A DNA stretch of 64,000 bases from Clavibacter michiganensis. GTDB lineage: Bacteria > Actinomycetota > Actinomycetes > Actinomycetales > Microbacteriaceae. Shown in pieces: positions 8,578 to 17,889 of the stretch. A program made the translations under genes and the position numbers. The stretch's first letter is position 1, and each line of letters opens with the position of its first letter. The stretch spans positions 2,976,001-3,040,000 of the forward strand of contig NZ_CP080437.1 in assembly GCF_021216655.1 (NCBI RefSeq), read 5' to 3'. The notes beneath the pieces are model-generated. The model made no database searches, was not told where the DNA came from, and saw nothing but the letters and a program-made list of their open reading frames with translations.

Positions 8578-9891
8578 TCAGCGCCGCCGCACCCGCGGCA
8601 GCGAAGGCAGCGGCGCGTCCGCGAGCCACGCGCGCAGCAGCGCGCCCGCGTCGCCGGCAGCGCCCACGAGATCGGCCGTGGTGCGCGGCCCAGTCCACGC
8701 CGGATCCGTCCAGCGCAGCAGCAGCTGCCGCCACGCCGCGTCGCCGAGCGTCAGCCGCAGCGCGTGCACCGCGAGGGCGCCGCGCTTGTAGACGACGTCG
8801 TCGAACATCGAATCGGGCCCGGGATCCCCGATGCCCAGCTGCGTGCCGTAGCGGTCGAGGCGCGCGTGGTGCTGCCGCGCGAGCTGGTCCGCGGTGGGCC
8901 CGCCGGACTCCTCCGACCACAGCCACTCGGCGTAGCAGGCGAAGCCCTCGTTGAGCCAGATGTGCTGCCACGACGCGAGGCCCACGGAGTTGCCGAACCA
9001 CTGGTGCGCGAGCTCGTGGGCGACGAGCCGCTCGGATCCACCCGTGCCGTCCGCGTGGTTCGAGCCGAGCACGGCCATCGCCTGCGCCTCGAGCGGGATC
9101 TCCAGCTCGTCGTCCGTGACCACGACCCGGTACTCGTCGAACGGGTACGGCCCGAACAGCGTCTCGAAGAACGCCATCATGCGGGGCACGGGCGCGAGGT
9201 CCTGCAGCACGCGGGCCTCGCGCGGCTTCGGGTACGCGAAGACCGCCTCGGTGGATCCCGCGGGCACGCGCCGCTCGGAGTACCGGCCGATCTGCACGGT
9301 CGCGAGGTAGGGCGCGGTGCGCGCGTCCTGCTCGTACGTCCAGGTCGCGCGGCCCGAGCGCTCGACGCGCGAGACGAGCCGGCCGCTCGCGATCACGGTG
9401 TAGTCGACCTCGCACGCGATGCGGATCCGGAACGCGGCCCGGTCGTCCGGCCGGTCGTTGCAGGGGAACCAGGTGGACGCGCCGCTCGGCTGCGACGCGA
9501 CCAGCACGCCGTCGCCGAGCTCCTCCCAGCCCAGGTCGCCCCAGACCGTGCGGCGGGGGCCGGGTTCGCCGGAGTAGGCGACGTCGACCGTGAACGTCGT
9601 GCCCGCGGGGATCGGCGCCGCGGGCGTGACGACGAGCCGTCCGCCGCGCTGCACGTGCCGGGTCTCGCGGCGGCCGTCGACGCGCACGTCGCCCGCGCGC
9701 AGACCCGTGAGGTCGAGCTCGAAGCGGGGGAGCGGCTCGCGCGCGACCGCGGTGATGACGGCGCGCGCCTTGAGCCGGTTGCGGGCCACGCGGTAGTCGA
9801 GGTCGAGGTCGTAGCGCTCCACCTGGAAGGCCGTGGATCCGACCTCGGGGGTGTACGCGTCGCCGGAGGACGGACCTGCGGCGGCCCTCAC
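8578..9891 (-). CDS. M1-family zinc aminopeptidase
   Basis: A 437-residue protein, half the length of PepN and typical of the short actinobacterial M1 class. The N-terminal beta domain covers residues 20-200. The catalytic domain carries HELAHQWFGN (about 285-296) and the third zinc ligand in LNEGFACYAEWLWSE (about 310). The exopeptidase motif reads PLEAQAMAVLG instead of GxMEN. No signal peptide is evident. The GTG start overlaps the stop of the upstream synthetase gene by four bases, so the two are translationally coupled. In Streptomyces albulus an M1 aminopeptidase (PldII) degrades the epsilon-poly-lysine made by Pls, so this protein may trim, degrade or give resistance to the synthetase product; that is an inference. 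Confidence 0.9.
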   Translation of the reverse strand: MRAAAGPSSGDAYTPEVGSTAFQVERYDLDLDYRVARNRLKARAVITAVAREPLPRFELDLTGLRAGDVRVDGRRETRHVQRGGRLVVTPAAPIPAGTTFTVDVAYSGEPGPRRTVWGDLGWEELGDGVLVASQPSGASTWFPCNDRPDDRAAFRIRIACEVDYTVIASGRLVSRVERSGRATWTYEQDARTAPYLATVQIGRYSERRVPAGSTEAVFAYPKPREARVLQDLAPVPRMMAFFETLFGPYPFDEYRVVVTDDELEIPLEAQAMAVLGSNHADGTGGSERLVAHELAHQWFGNSVGLASWQHIWLNEGFACYAEWLWSEESGGPTADQLARQHHARLDRYGTQLGIGDPGPDSMFDDVVYKRGALAVHALRLTLGDAAWRQLLLRWTDPAWTGPRTTADLVGAAGDAGALLRAWLADAPLPSLPRVRRR

Positions 9892-12800
9892 CGGTGCCCG
9901 GCGGTCGCGTGCGCGGCGGTGGCGTCGGCGTCGGTGTGGCCGTCGGCCGGAGCGTTCGTGGCAGCGCTCGCGGATCCCGCCGCGGCGTCAGCGGGCAGGT
10001 AGCGGCCGGTCTTCACCTCGCGCCACGGGCCGATCGGGTTGCCGCTCCAGCGGCTCGCCTCGGGCACGAGCTCCCCACGCATCACGAGGCTCGCGGGCCC
10101 CACGGTGGCCTGCGGGCCGATGCGCGCCGCGGGGAGGATGACGCTGTGCGGCCCGAGGGTCGCACCGGCGTCGAGGGTGACGGTGTCCATGCTCATGATC
10201 CGATCATGGAACAGATGCGTCTGGACGACACATCCGCGGTTGATCGTGGATGCGTCGCCGAGGGTCACGAGGTCGGCCTCGGGCAGCCAGTGCGAGTCGC
10301 ACCAGACGCCGGATCCGATGCGTGCCCCGAGGCTCCGCAGCCACCACACGAGCGCGGGCGTGCCCGCCGCCGACGACGCGAACCAGGGCGCCGCGACCAT
10401 CTCGGTGAACACGTCCGACACCTCGCTGCGCCACACGAACGACGACCACAGCGGGTGCTCCTCGGCGCGGATGCGGCCGATGAGGATCCACTTGGCCGCC
10501 GTCGAGATGCCCGCCGCCACCGCGCCGGCGACCAGCAGAACGACGCCGCCGAGCAGGAACGCGACGAACGGACCCCAGGCCTCGGTGAGCGCGGCGAGCG
10601 TCACGAGGACGGCGAGGCCGAGGGCGCAGGTGACGAAGACGGGCACGACGCGCAGCAGCTCCCAGAGGATCCGCGCCACGCGCAGCCGCGTCGGCGGCCG
10701 GAACGTGCGCGAGTCGTCGGCGGCGGCGACCGTGCGCCGGAGCCGGACGGGCGGGGAGCCGAGCCACGAGGACCCGGCCTTCGACTTCGTGGGCGCCGCC
10801 GAGAGCACCGCCACGAGGCCGTCCTTCGGCACCTTGTGGCCGGGCCCCGCCATGCCGGAGTTGCCGAGGAACGCGCGCTGGCCGATCTCGGCGCGCGCGA
10901 CGCGCATCCACCCGCCGCCGAGCTCGTAGCCGGCCACGAGCGTGTCGTCGGCGAGGAAGGCGCCGTCGCGGATGGTGGTCATGGCGGGGATGAGGAGCAC
11001 GGTCGACGCCTCCACGTCCTTGCCCACGCGCGCGCCGAGGAGGCGCAGCCACACGGGCGTGAAGAGGCCCGCGTAGAGCGGGAAGAGCACGGTGCGCGCG
11101 AGGTCGAGCAGGCGCTCGGTGGTCCACAGCTGCCACCCGACGCGGCTGCGCACGGCGTGGATGCCCTCGGTCACGCCGAGGCCGAGGAGGCGCACGGATC
11201 CGACGACGAGGAGCGCGAGCACGAGGCCGGTCATGAGCACGGCGGGCACGAGGGCGCCGAGGCCGCGCCACCACACGTCGCCGAGGTCGGCGGATCCGCG
11301 GATGGCTGCCGCGAGGATCCCGCCGCCCGCGACGAAGCCGACCACCGGCACGAGGGCGGTCGCGACGGAGGCGGCGCCGTACGCCGTGACCCATCGCGTG
11401 TTGCGCGGCGGCCGGTGGTCGGGCCACCAGACGCGGGCCTTGCCCTCGCGCGCCGCGGGGGATCCGGCCCAGCGCTGGCCCGCCGGCACGCGCCCGAACA
11501 CGGCCGAGCCCGGCGCGATCTCCGCGCCCTTGCCGATGCGGGTGCCCGGCAGCAGCGTCGAGCGCGTGCCGACCGTGGATCCCGCCCCGATGCGGACTGC
11601 GCCGACGCGCACGGTGTCGCCGTCGATCCAGTACCCGGAGAGGTCGACCTCGGGCTCGACCGAGGCGCCGCGCCCGATGCGGAGCATGCCCGTGACGGGC
11701 GGCAGCGTGTGCAGGTCGACGTCGTCGGCGATGCGCGCGCCGAGCGCCCGCGCGTAGTAGGTGATCCACGGCGCGCCCGCGAGCCCGACCGCGCCGATCT
11801 GCTGCGCGATCTGCTCCGCCAGCCAGATCCGCAGGTGCCAGCGGCCGCCGCGCGGGTGGTCGCCCGGCTCGAGGCCGCGGAGGAGCAGGCGCGCGGCGAC
11901 CGCGGAGATCGCCATGCGGCCGAACGGCGTCGCGAAGAGGAGGAGGCCGGGGACGAGCAGCCAGAGCGGCACGGACGGCAGCGCGTCGAAGCCGCCGAGC
12001 GGGCGGAGCAGCGCGCTCGCGGTGAGGAGCAGCGCGAGCCAGCGGAGGCTCTGCAGGGCGAGGAGCGGCGCGCCGAGCAGGGTCTGGATCCACTGGGTGC
12101 GACGCGGCGTCGGCCTCACGTCGACGCGCGGCCCGCTACGCTCCGCCCGCGGCGCGCGTCCCGCGATGGCGGCCTGCATCGCGCCGAGGCGCGGGTGCGC
12201 GTAGACGTCGGCGACCGTGAACTCGGGGTCGACGGTGCGGATCCGGGCCACGAGCTGCGCCGCCGACAGGGATCCGCCGCCCAGGTCGAAGAAGTTGGCG
12301 TCGGCGCTCGCGACGGGCGTGCCGAGCGCGGCCGACCACATCTCGGCGAGCGGGCGCAGCTCGGCGTCGAGGTCGGCGCCGTCGTCGCCCGCGGCACCCG
12401 GGAGAGGCCAGGGCAGCGCGGCCTTGTCGACCTTGCCGGACGTGCGTGTCGGCAGCGACTCGACCACGCCGATGAGCGGCACGAGCGCGGCCGGCAGCGC
12501 GACGCGGAGGCGCTGCACGGCGTCCTCGCGGGAGAAGGCCGCGGGATCCCGGGGCACGAGGTAGCCGACGAGCACCTGGTTGCCCGCGCCCGTGGTCTGC
12601 ACGGCGACGGCCGCGCCCTGCACGTCGTCGAGGTCCTGCAGCGCCGCCTCGATCTCGCCCAGCTCGATGCGCCGCCCGCCGACCTTCACCTGGTCGTCGG
12701 CGCGGCCCTGGAACACGAGACCCTCGGCCTCGAAGCGCACGAGGTCGCCCGAGCGGTAGGCGCGGTCCCAGCCGAGCGCGGGGAAGGGGGCGTACTTCTC

Positions 12801-14045
12801 GGCGTCCTTGGCGGGATCCAGGTAGCGCGCGAGCCCGACCCCGCCGATGATCAGCTCGCCGACGCCGCCCTCGGGGACGCGCGCGCCCTCGGGATCGACG
12901 ACCGCGAGGTCCCAGCCGTCGAGCGGCAGGCCGATGCGCACGGGACCGGGGCCGCCGAGCGGGGCGGCGCACGCGACGACGGTCGCCTCGGTGGGGCCGT
13001 ACGTGTTCCAGACCTCGCGCCCGTCGGTGGCGAGCCGCTGGCCGAGCTCGGGCGGGCAGGCCTCGCCGCCGAAGATGAGCAGGCGCACGTTCTCGAGCGA
13101 CTCCGCGGGCCACAGCGCCGCGAGCGTCGGCACGGTGGACACGATCGTGACGCCGTGCGTCGTGAGCCACGGCCCGAGGTCCATGCCGCTGCGGACCAGG
13201 CTGCGCGGCGCCGGCACGAGGCACGCGCCGTGGCGCCACGCGAGCCACATCTCCTCGCAGCTGGCGTCGAACGCGACCGAGAGGCCCGCGAGCACGCGGT
13301 CGCCCGGCCCGATCGGCTCCTCCTGGAGGAAGAGGCGCGCCTCGGCGTCGACGAAGGCCGCGGCCGAGCGGTGCGAGACGGCGACGCCCTTGGGGGTGCC
13401 GGTGGATCCGGAGGTGAAGATGACCCACGCGTCGTCCTCGGGCGCGGGCGGCGCCACGAGCGGCAGCGCGGAGGTGGAGGCGTGCGCGGCGGCGGCGGGG
13501 AGGATGCAGAGGGCCTCGGCCGCCGCGGCCTCGGCGTCGCCGGCCGCCCCGGTGCCCGCGGCCCGCGGCGTGAACTCGCCCGTGCCGGTCACGACACCCG
13601 CCACGCGCGCCTCGCCGAACACGAGCCGCGCGCGCTCCTCGGGGTCGTCGGCGTCCACCGGCACGTAGGCGGCGCCGGCCGCGAGCACGCCGAGCACGGT
13701 GACGTAGAGGTCGCGGGATCCCGACGGCATGCGGATCCCGACCCGGTCGCCCTTGCCGACGCCCGCGTCCCGCAGCGACGCGGCGACCTGCACCACGCGC
13801 GCCATGAGCTCGCGGTAGCTGAGCGCGCCGTCGCCGTCCTCGATGGCGGACGCGTCGGGGTGCGCGGCGACCGTCGCGCGGAGCACGTCGACCAGGGTGC
13901 GCGGGGGAGTGACGGCGTCCGCCCGATCGAGCACGCGCTGGGCGTCGTCGGCGTGGGCCTGGGCGGTGCCGGTGGACCCGGCGGGAGCGCTCGCGGGCCG
14001 GGCGTCGTCGTGCGGCGTCGCCGCCTCCGGGGAGGACTCGGGCAT
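9888..14045 (-). CDS. Pls/PosA-family nonribosomal peptide synthetase
   Basis: A 1385-residue protein. The adenylation domain (about 45-545) shows AAYVPVDADDP, the A3 loop IFTSGSTGTPKGVAVSH, NTYGPTEATVV, AYRSGDLVRF, GRADDQVKVGGRRIELGEI and RTSGKVDKAALP. The carrier domain has its attachment Ser in FFDLGGGSLSAAQL (about 592). The rest has several membrane-helix pairs alternating with three left-handed beta-helix-like blocks, the terminal region typical of Pls/PosA enzymes. No condensation or thioesterase domain is present. This architecture makes homopoly(amino acids) such as epsilon-poly-lysine in Streptomyces; the substrate here is unknown. ATG 14045 has GGAGA upstream; an in-frame ATG at 14153 overlaps the GntR stop and is a real alternative. 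It is followed by the M1 peptidase gene. Confidence 0.92.
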   Translation of the reverse strand: MPESSPEAATPHDDARPASAPAGSTGTAQAHADDAQRVLDRADAVTPPRTLVDVLRATVAAHPDASAIEDGDGALSYRELMARVVQVAASLRDAGVGKGDRVGIRMPSGSRDLYVTVLGVLAAGAAYVPVDADDPEERARLVFGEARVAGVVTGTGEFTPRAAGTGAAGDAEAAAAEALCILPAAAAHASTSALPLVAPPAPEDDAWVIFTSGSTGTPKGVAVSHRSAAAFVDAEARLFLQEEPIGPGDRVLAGLSVAFDASCEEMWLAWRHGACLVPAPRSLVRSGMDLGPWLTTHGVTIVSTVPTLAALWPAESLENVRLLIFGGEACPPELGQRLATDGREVWNTYGPTEATVVACAAPLGGPGPVRIGLPLDGWDLAVVDPEGARVPEGGVGELIIGGVGLARYLDPAKDAEKYAPFPALGWDRAYRSGDLVRFEAEGLVFQGRADDQVKVGGRRIELGEIEAALQDLDDVQGAAVAVQTTGAGNQVLVGYLVPRDPAAFSREDAVQRLRVALPAALVPLIGVVESLPTRTSGKVDKAALPWPLPGAAGDDGADLDAELRPLAEMWSAALGTPVASADANFFDLGGGSLSAAQLVARIRTVDPEFTVADVYAHPRLGAMQAAIAGRAPRAERSGPRVDVRPTPRRTQWIQTLLGAPLLALQSLRWLALLLTASALLRPLGGFDALPSVPLWLLVPGLLLFATPFGRMAISAVAARLLLRGLEPGDHPRGGRWHLRIWLAEQIAQQIGAVGLAGAPWITYYARALGARIADDVDLHTLPPVTGMLRIGRGASVEPEVDLSGYWIDGDTVRVGAVRIGAGSTVGTRSTLLPGTRIGKGAEIAPGSAVFGRVPAGQRWAGSPAAREGKARVWWPDHRPPRNTRWVTAYGAASVATALVPVVGFVAGGGILAAAIRGSADLGDVWWRGLGALVPAVLMTGLVLALLVVGSVRLLGLGVTEGIHAVRSRVGWQLWTTERLLDLARTVLFPLYAGLFTPVWLRLLGARVGKDVEASTVLLIPAMTTIRDGAFLADDTLVAGYELGGGWMRVARAEIGQRAFLGNSGMAGPGHKVPKDGLVAVLSAAPTKSKAGSSWLGSPPVRLRRTVAAADDSRTFRPPTRLRVARILWELLRVVPVFVTCALGLAVLVTLAALTEAWGPFVAFLLGGVVLLVAGAVAAGISTAAKWILIGRIRAEEHPLWSSFVWRSEVSDVFTEMVAAPWFASSAAGTPALVWWLRSLGARIGSGVWCDSHWLPEADLVTLGDASTINRGCVVQTHLFHDRIMSMDTVTLDAGATLGPHSVILPAARIGPQATVGPASLVMRGELVPEASRWSGNPIGPWREVKTGRYLPADAAAGSASAATNAPADGHTDADATAAHATAGHR

Positions 14046-14149
14046 GTGGTCTCCGTTCGGATCGTGCGGCGTGTGCACTGTCGGGCCTCCGGGTGAACGG
14101 GAGGTGGATTCGCCGCGACCCGGCGTCGCCGCCCCGCCCGACGGATCCG

Positions 14150-14518
14150 TCATCCGGCCGCGAGCGCCTCGTCGACCAGGCGGCGGGCCTCCCCGTCGGC
14201 GACGCCGAGCCGTCCCGCGAGCTGCGCGTAGGCGACGGCCGCCGCCCGCAGCGGAGCGGGCACGTCGTCCTGCGCGGCGACGAAGGACCCGGCGCGGCCG
14301 CGGGTCTCGATCACGCCGTCGGCCTCGAGCTCCTTGTACGCGCGGGCCACCGTGTTGACGGCGACGCCGGTCTGCTCGGCGAGCGCGCGCACGGTCGGCA
14401 GCCGCGCGCCGACCGGCAGCTCGCCCTCGGACGCCCGGCGCGCGATCTCCGCGCGGAGCTGCTCGTAGGGCGGGGTGCCGGAGCCCGGGGCGATGCGGTA
14501 GCCGGGCGCGGGATCCAT
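14150..14518 (-). CDS. GntR-family regulator (YtrA-like, short)
   Basis: A 122-residue protein. The winged helix-turn-helix covers residues 15-80 (PPYEQLRAEIARRASEGELP, VGARLPTVRALAEQTGV, NTVARAYKELEADGVIETRG). The tail of about 40 helical residues is too short for a FadR/HutC effector domain, which fits the YtrA subgroup. TAGCCT at 14525-14530 lies exactly six bases before the ATG, so the transcript should begin at the start codon. It is the first gene of the run GntR, synthetase, aminopeptidase, and probably regulates that operon and itself. Confidence 0.88.
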   Translation of the reverse strand: MDPAPGYRIAPGSGTPPYEQLRAEIARRASEGELPVGARLPTVRALAEQTGVAVNTVARAYKELEADGVIETRGRAGSFVAAQDDVPAPLRAAAVAYAQLAGRLGVADGEARRLVDEALAAG

Positions 14519-14641
14519 CCGTCGAGGCTATCGATCCGGGGAGCGACGGCAGCCGCGACATGCACGGCGGCGGGCGCTGCCGGGGCCCGCGGCGGGGCAG
14601 GATGGGAGGGCGGCGCATCGGCCGCCGACGGGAGGATCCGC

Positions 14642-15013
14642 ATGTCCGAGCTCGAGCTGATCACGATGTGGTCGCGCGCCCGCAAGCAGATGATCACGAG
14701 CCAGCTCGGCCCGATCTTCCTGCTCACGTCCACGGTGGTCCTGCTCCGCACGGGCCTCGCCGACGCCGACCTCGGCACGCGCCTCGCGGCCGCGCTCATC
14801 CTGCTCGCCACGGGCGCGCTCGGATCCGTCGTCCAGTTCTCCGTCAGCTCGCAGGCCATCGCCATCGCGCGCGACCTCCGCGACGCGGGCGCCACCTCGC
14901 ACGCGGCCCGCACGGTCATCGCCGCCGAGGGCCTCACGAACCTGACCCGCTACGCGATCCCGGCGCTCTTCGTGGTCATCTACGTCGTGATCCTGGTGGC
15001 GCTGTTCTCCTAG
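14642..15013 (+). CDS. Small integral membrane protein, unknown function
   Basis: A 123-residue protein with three to four predicted membrane helices (about residues 22-40, 46-68 and 100-122) and an amphipathic N-terminus. GGGAGG lies just upstream of the ATG. I do not recognise the family. It is divergent from the GntR gene (122-base shared intergenic region) and runs tail to tail with the Lrp gene, with nine bases between stops, so no functional link is evident. Confidence 0.72.
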   Translation: MSELELITMWSRARKQMITSQLGPIFLLTSTVVLLRTGLADADLGTRLAAALILLATGALGSVVQFSVSSQAIAIARDLRDAGATSHAARTVIAAEGLTNLTRYAIPALFVVIYVVILVALFS

Positions 15014-15022
15014 CGCCCGTCC

Positions 15023-15460
15023 CTACTCGAGCGTCCGGTTCACCAGCCGGGACAGCACGATCGCGCTGCGCGTGTGGTCGACGTTCGGAGCCAGGCGCAC
15101 CTTCTCGAGGGCGTCCTCGAGGCTCGGGATGTCGCGGGAGCGGATCCGCACGATGGCGTCCGCGTCGCCCGTGACGGTGCCCGCGTCGACGACCTCGGGG
15201 ACGCCCTGGAGGATCCGGCGCAGCTCGTCGGGCGCGACCGTCCCGCGGCAGAACAGCTCCACGTAGGCCTCCGTGCTGAGTCCGTCGACCGCGGGGTCGA
15301 CCTGGATGGTGAAGCCGCGGATCACGCCGTCGGCCACCAGCCGGTCGACCCGCCGCTTCACCGCGCTGGCCGAGAGGCCCACCGTCCCGCCGATGTCGCC
15401 GTAGCCGGCCCGCCCGTTCTGGCGGAGGAGGTCGATGATCCGGTGGTCCAGGTTGTCCAT
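15023..15460 (-). CDS. Lrp/AsnC-family transcriptional regulator
   Basis: A 145-residue protein of normal family size. The helix-turn-helix is at residues 4-60 (DHRIIDLLRQNGRAGYGDIG, LSASAVKRRVDRLVADGVIR). The RAM ligand-binding domain covers about 65-140 (VVDAGTVTGDADAIVRIRS). TAGGCT at 15467-15472 sits exactly six bases before the ATG, so its mRNA is probably leaderless. It is divergent from the DDAH-like and ornithine aminotransferase genes, so control of arginine/ornithine use in response to an amino acid is likely. Confidence 0.92.
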   Translation of the reverse strand: MDNLDHRIIDLLRQNGRAGYGDIGGTVGLSASAVKRRVDRLVADGVIRGFTIQVDPAVDGLSTEAYVELFCRGTVAPDELRRILQGVPEVVDAGTVTGDADAIVRIRSRDIPSLEDALEKVRLAPNVDHTRSAIVLSRLVNRTLE

Positions 15461-15643
15461 GCTCCGAGCCTACGGCGGGATCGTGCGTGGGACCGGGCCC
15501 CCACGCGCGGAATCCGCGTGGCCACCGGGTGAACGAGCGTGATCCGCGTGCCAGGCTGTGCGGAAGGCGTCCCCTCGGGGCTCTGGGACATCGTCCGCCT
15601 CCACGACCGCGCCACCCGGCGCGCCGCACGAAGCAGGAGCACC

Positions 15644-16486
15644 ATGCCCTCCACCCTCTCCCGATCCGCGGACACGACCGCCGGCCGCACGCCGGTCGCG
15701 AAGCGCGTGCTCATGTGCCGGCCCGACCACTTCGACGTGGTCTACAAGATCAACCCGTGGATGGATCCCGCCGTCCCGACCGACACGTCCCTCGCGGTCC
15801 GCCAGTGGCAGACCCTGTACGACGCGTACGTGGGCCTCGGCTTCCAGGTGGACCTCATCGACGGGATCGCCGGCCTGCCCGACATGGTCTACGCGGCCAA
15901 CGGCGGCTTCACGCTCGACGGCATCGCGTACGGCGCCGCGTTCCAGCACCCGGAGCGCCAGCCCGAGGGCCCTGCGTACATGGACTGGTTCCGCGAGGCG
16001 GGCTTCGACGTGCGCGTGCCCGAGCAGGTCAACGAGGGCGAGGGCGACATCCTCCTCGTCGGCGACACGATCCTCGCGGGCACCGGCTTCCGCAGCGACA
16101 GCACCAGCCACGCCGAGGTGGCCCGGATCTTCGACCGCGAGGTCGTGACCCTCCGCCTCGTGAACCCGTCGTTCTACCACCTGGACACCGCGATCGCCGT
16201 GCTCGACGACACCAACATCGCCTACCTCCCGAGCGCGTTCGACGCGGACAGCCTCGACGAGATCGAGCGCCGCTTCCCCGACGCCGTCGAGGTGAGCGAG
16301 CAGGACGCCTCGATCCTCGGCCTCAACTCCTACAGCGACGGCGTCAACGTCGTCATCGCCGAGAAGGCGGTCGGCTTCGAGGCGTCGCTCCGGGAGCGCG
16401 GCTACAACCCCATCGGCGTCGACCTGTCCGAGCTGCTGCTCGGCGGCGGCGGCGTGAAGTGCTGCACGCTCGAGCTGCGCCAGTGA
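15644..16486 (+). CDS. ddaH: DDAH-like guanidine-modifying hydrolase
   Basis: A 280-residue enzyme of the amidinotransferase/dimethylargininase superfamily. The substrate-side loop near the N-terminus reads RPDHFDVVYKINPWMDP, the position holding acidic residues in classical DDAH reads MVYAANGGF, and the nucleophile Cys lies in GGGGVKCCTLELRQ at the very end. A conserved His is likely in NPSFYHLDTA. Ribosome site AGGAG precedes ATG 15644. It is annotated as dimethylargininase in relatives, but the Asn-containing loop and the direct linkage to ornithine aminotransferase suggest it could release ornithine or citrulline from arginine. It is the first gene of a two-gene operon, divergent from the Lrp gene. 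Confidence 0.82.
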   Translation: MPSTLSRSADTTAGRTPVAKRVLMCRPDHFDVVYKINPWMDPAVPTDTSLAVRQWQTLYDAYVGLGFQVDLIDGIAGLPDMVYAANGGFTLDGIAYGAAFQHPERQPEGPAYMDWFREAGFDVRVPEQVNEGEGDILLVGDTILAGTGFRSDSTSHAEVARIFDREVVTLRLVNPSFYHLDTAIAVLDDTNIAYLPSAFDADSLDEIERRFPDAVEVSEQDASILGLNSYSDGVNVVIAEKAVGFEASLRERGYNPIGVDLSELLLGGGGVKCCTLELRQ

Positions 16487-16524
16487 TCGACGAGACAGCG
16501 ACCGACGAGACGAAGGGCACGACC

Positions 16525-17769
16525 ATGACCGACACCATCGACCGCCCCGCCGCATCCGACGCCGGCGCACTCGCGATCCACGCCGAGGAGGCGCACGCCG
16601 CGCACAACTACCACCCGCTGCCCGTCGTGGTCGCGTCCGGCCAGGGCGCGTGGGTCACCGACCTCGACGGCCGCCGCCTGCTCGACTGCCTCGCCGCCTA
16701 CTCGGCCGTGAACTTCGGGCACTCGCACCCGGAGCTCGTGCGGGTCGCGACCGAGCAGCTCGGCCGGATCACGCTCACCAGCCGCGCGTTCCACAACGAC
16801 AAGCTGGGCCCGTTCGTCACGGCGCTCGCCGAGCTCGCGGGCAAGGACATGGTCCTGCCGATGAACACGGGCGCCGAGGCCGTGGAGTCCGGGATCAAGG
16901 TGGCGCGCGCGTGGGGCTACCGCGTGAAGGGCGTGGCCGCGGGCCGGGCGAAGATCATCGTGATGGCCGGCAACTTCCACGGCCGCACCACCACCATCGT
17001 GAGCTTCAGCGACGACGAGGAGGCGCGCGCCGACTTCGGCCCGTTCACGCCCGGCTTCGTCACCGTGCCGTACGGCGACGCCTCGGCGCTCGAGGCCGCG
17101 ATCGACGCGGACACGGTCGCGGTGCTCGTCGAGCCGATCCAGGGCGAGGCCGGCATCGTCGTGCCGCCCGAGGGGTACCTCGCCGACGTGCGGCGGATCT
17201 GCTCGCGCGAGCGTGTTCTGATGATCGCCGACGAGATCCAGTCCGGCCTCGGCCGCACGGGCGCGACCTTCGAGTGCGACAACTCCGACGTCGTGCCGGA
17301 CCTCTACCTGCTCGGCAAGGCGCTCGGCGGCGGCATCGTGCCCGTGTCCGCCGTGGTCGGGGACGCGGACGTGCTCGGCGTCATCCAGCCGGGGCAGCAC
17401 GGATCCACGTTCGGCGGCAACCCGCTCGCCGCGGCCGTGGGCCACGCGGTGGTCGACATGCTCGCGACGGGCGAGCCGCAGGAGCGCGCGCGTCGCCTCG
17501 GCGCCGTGCTGCACGCCCGGCTGGCGGATCTGGTGGGCCACGGCGTCCTCGAGGTGCGCGGCCGCGGGCTGTGGGCCGGCATCGACATCGACCCGGCGCT
17601 CGCCACGGGCCGCGCGGTCTGCGAGCGGCTGGCCGAGCGCGGCGTGCTCGCGAAGGACACGCACGGCTCGACGATCCGGCTCGCGCCGCCCATCGTGGTG
17701 GAGGAGGAGGACCTCGTCTGGGCCGTCGGCCAGCTCGCCGAGGTGCTCGCGGAGCTCGCCGGCCGCTGA
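16525..17769 (+). CDS. rocD: Ornithine aminotransferase
   Basis: A 414-residue class III PLP aminotransferase that converts ornithine and 2-oxoglutarate to glutamate semialdehyde and glutamate. Motifs seen are VNFGHSHPEL, MNTGAEAVESGIKVARAWGY, NFHGRTTTIVSFS, LVEPIQGEAGI, IADEIQSGLGRTG and the PLP lysine in LLGKALGGG (about residue 265). ATG 16525 follows AAGGG; a GTG at 16483 overlapping the ddaH stop is a possible earlier start adding 14 residues. The product is the substrate of the second PutA domain encoded nearby. Confidence 0.95.
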   Translation: MTDTIDRPAASDAGALAIHAEEAHAAHNYHPLPVVVASGQGAWVTDLDGRRLLDCLAAYSAVNFGHSHPELVRVATEQLGRITLTSRAFHNDKLGPFVTALAELAGKDMVLPMNTGAEAVESGIKVARAWGYRVKGVAAGRAKIIVMAGNFHGRTTTIVSFSDDEEARADFGPFTPGFVTVPYGDASALEAAIDADTVAVLVEPIQGEAGIVVPPEGYLADVRRICSRERVLMIADEIQSGLGRTGATFECDNSDVVPDLYLLGKALGGGIVPVSAVVGDADVLGVIQPGQHGSTFGGNPLAAAVGHAVVDMLATGEPQERARRLGAVLHARLADLVGHGVLEVRGRGLWAGIDIDPALATGRAVCERLAERGVLAKDTHGSTIRLAPPIVVEEEDLVWAVGQLAEVLAELAGR

Positions 17770-17889
17770 AACGACCGCGGTCGCGACGTCGTCGTTGGGG
17801 ACGGAGTCGGAGGGTGGACGTGACTCGTCCGTATGCTTGCCCGACCCGGCCCTCGTGGCCGCCCCTCCCCTGATCGAAGGTCGAGAGCC
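17770..17889. other. Intergenic region with 12-bp palindrome after rocD
   Basis: CGACCGCGGTCG at 17772-17783 is a perfect palindrome three bases after the rocD stop; it may be a weak terminator or an operator. TATGCT at 17832-17837 is a possible -10 for the secreted-protein gene that starts at 17890, but no good -35 is visible. Confidence 0.3.
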
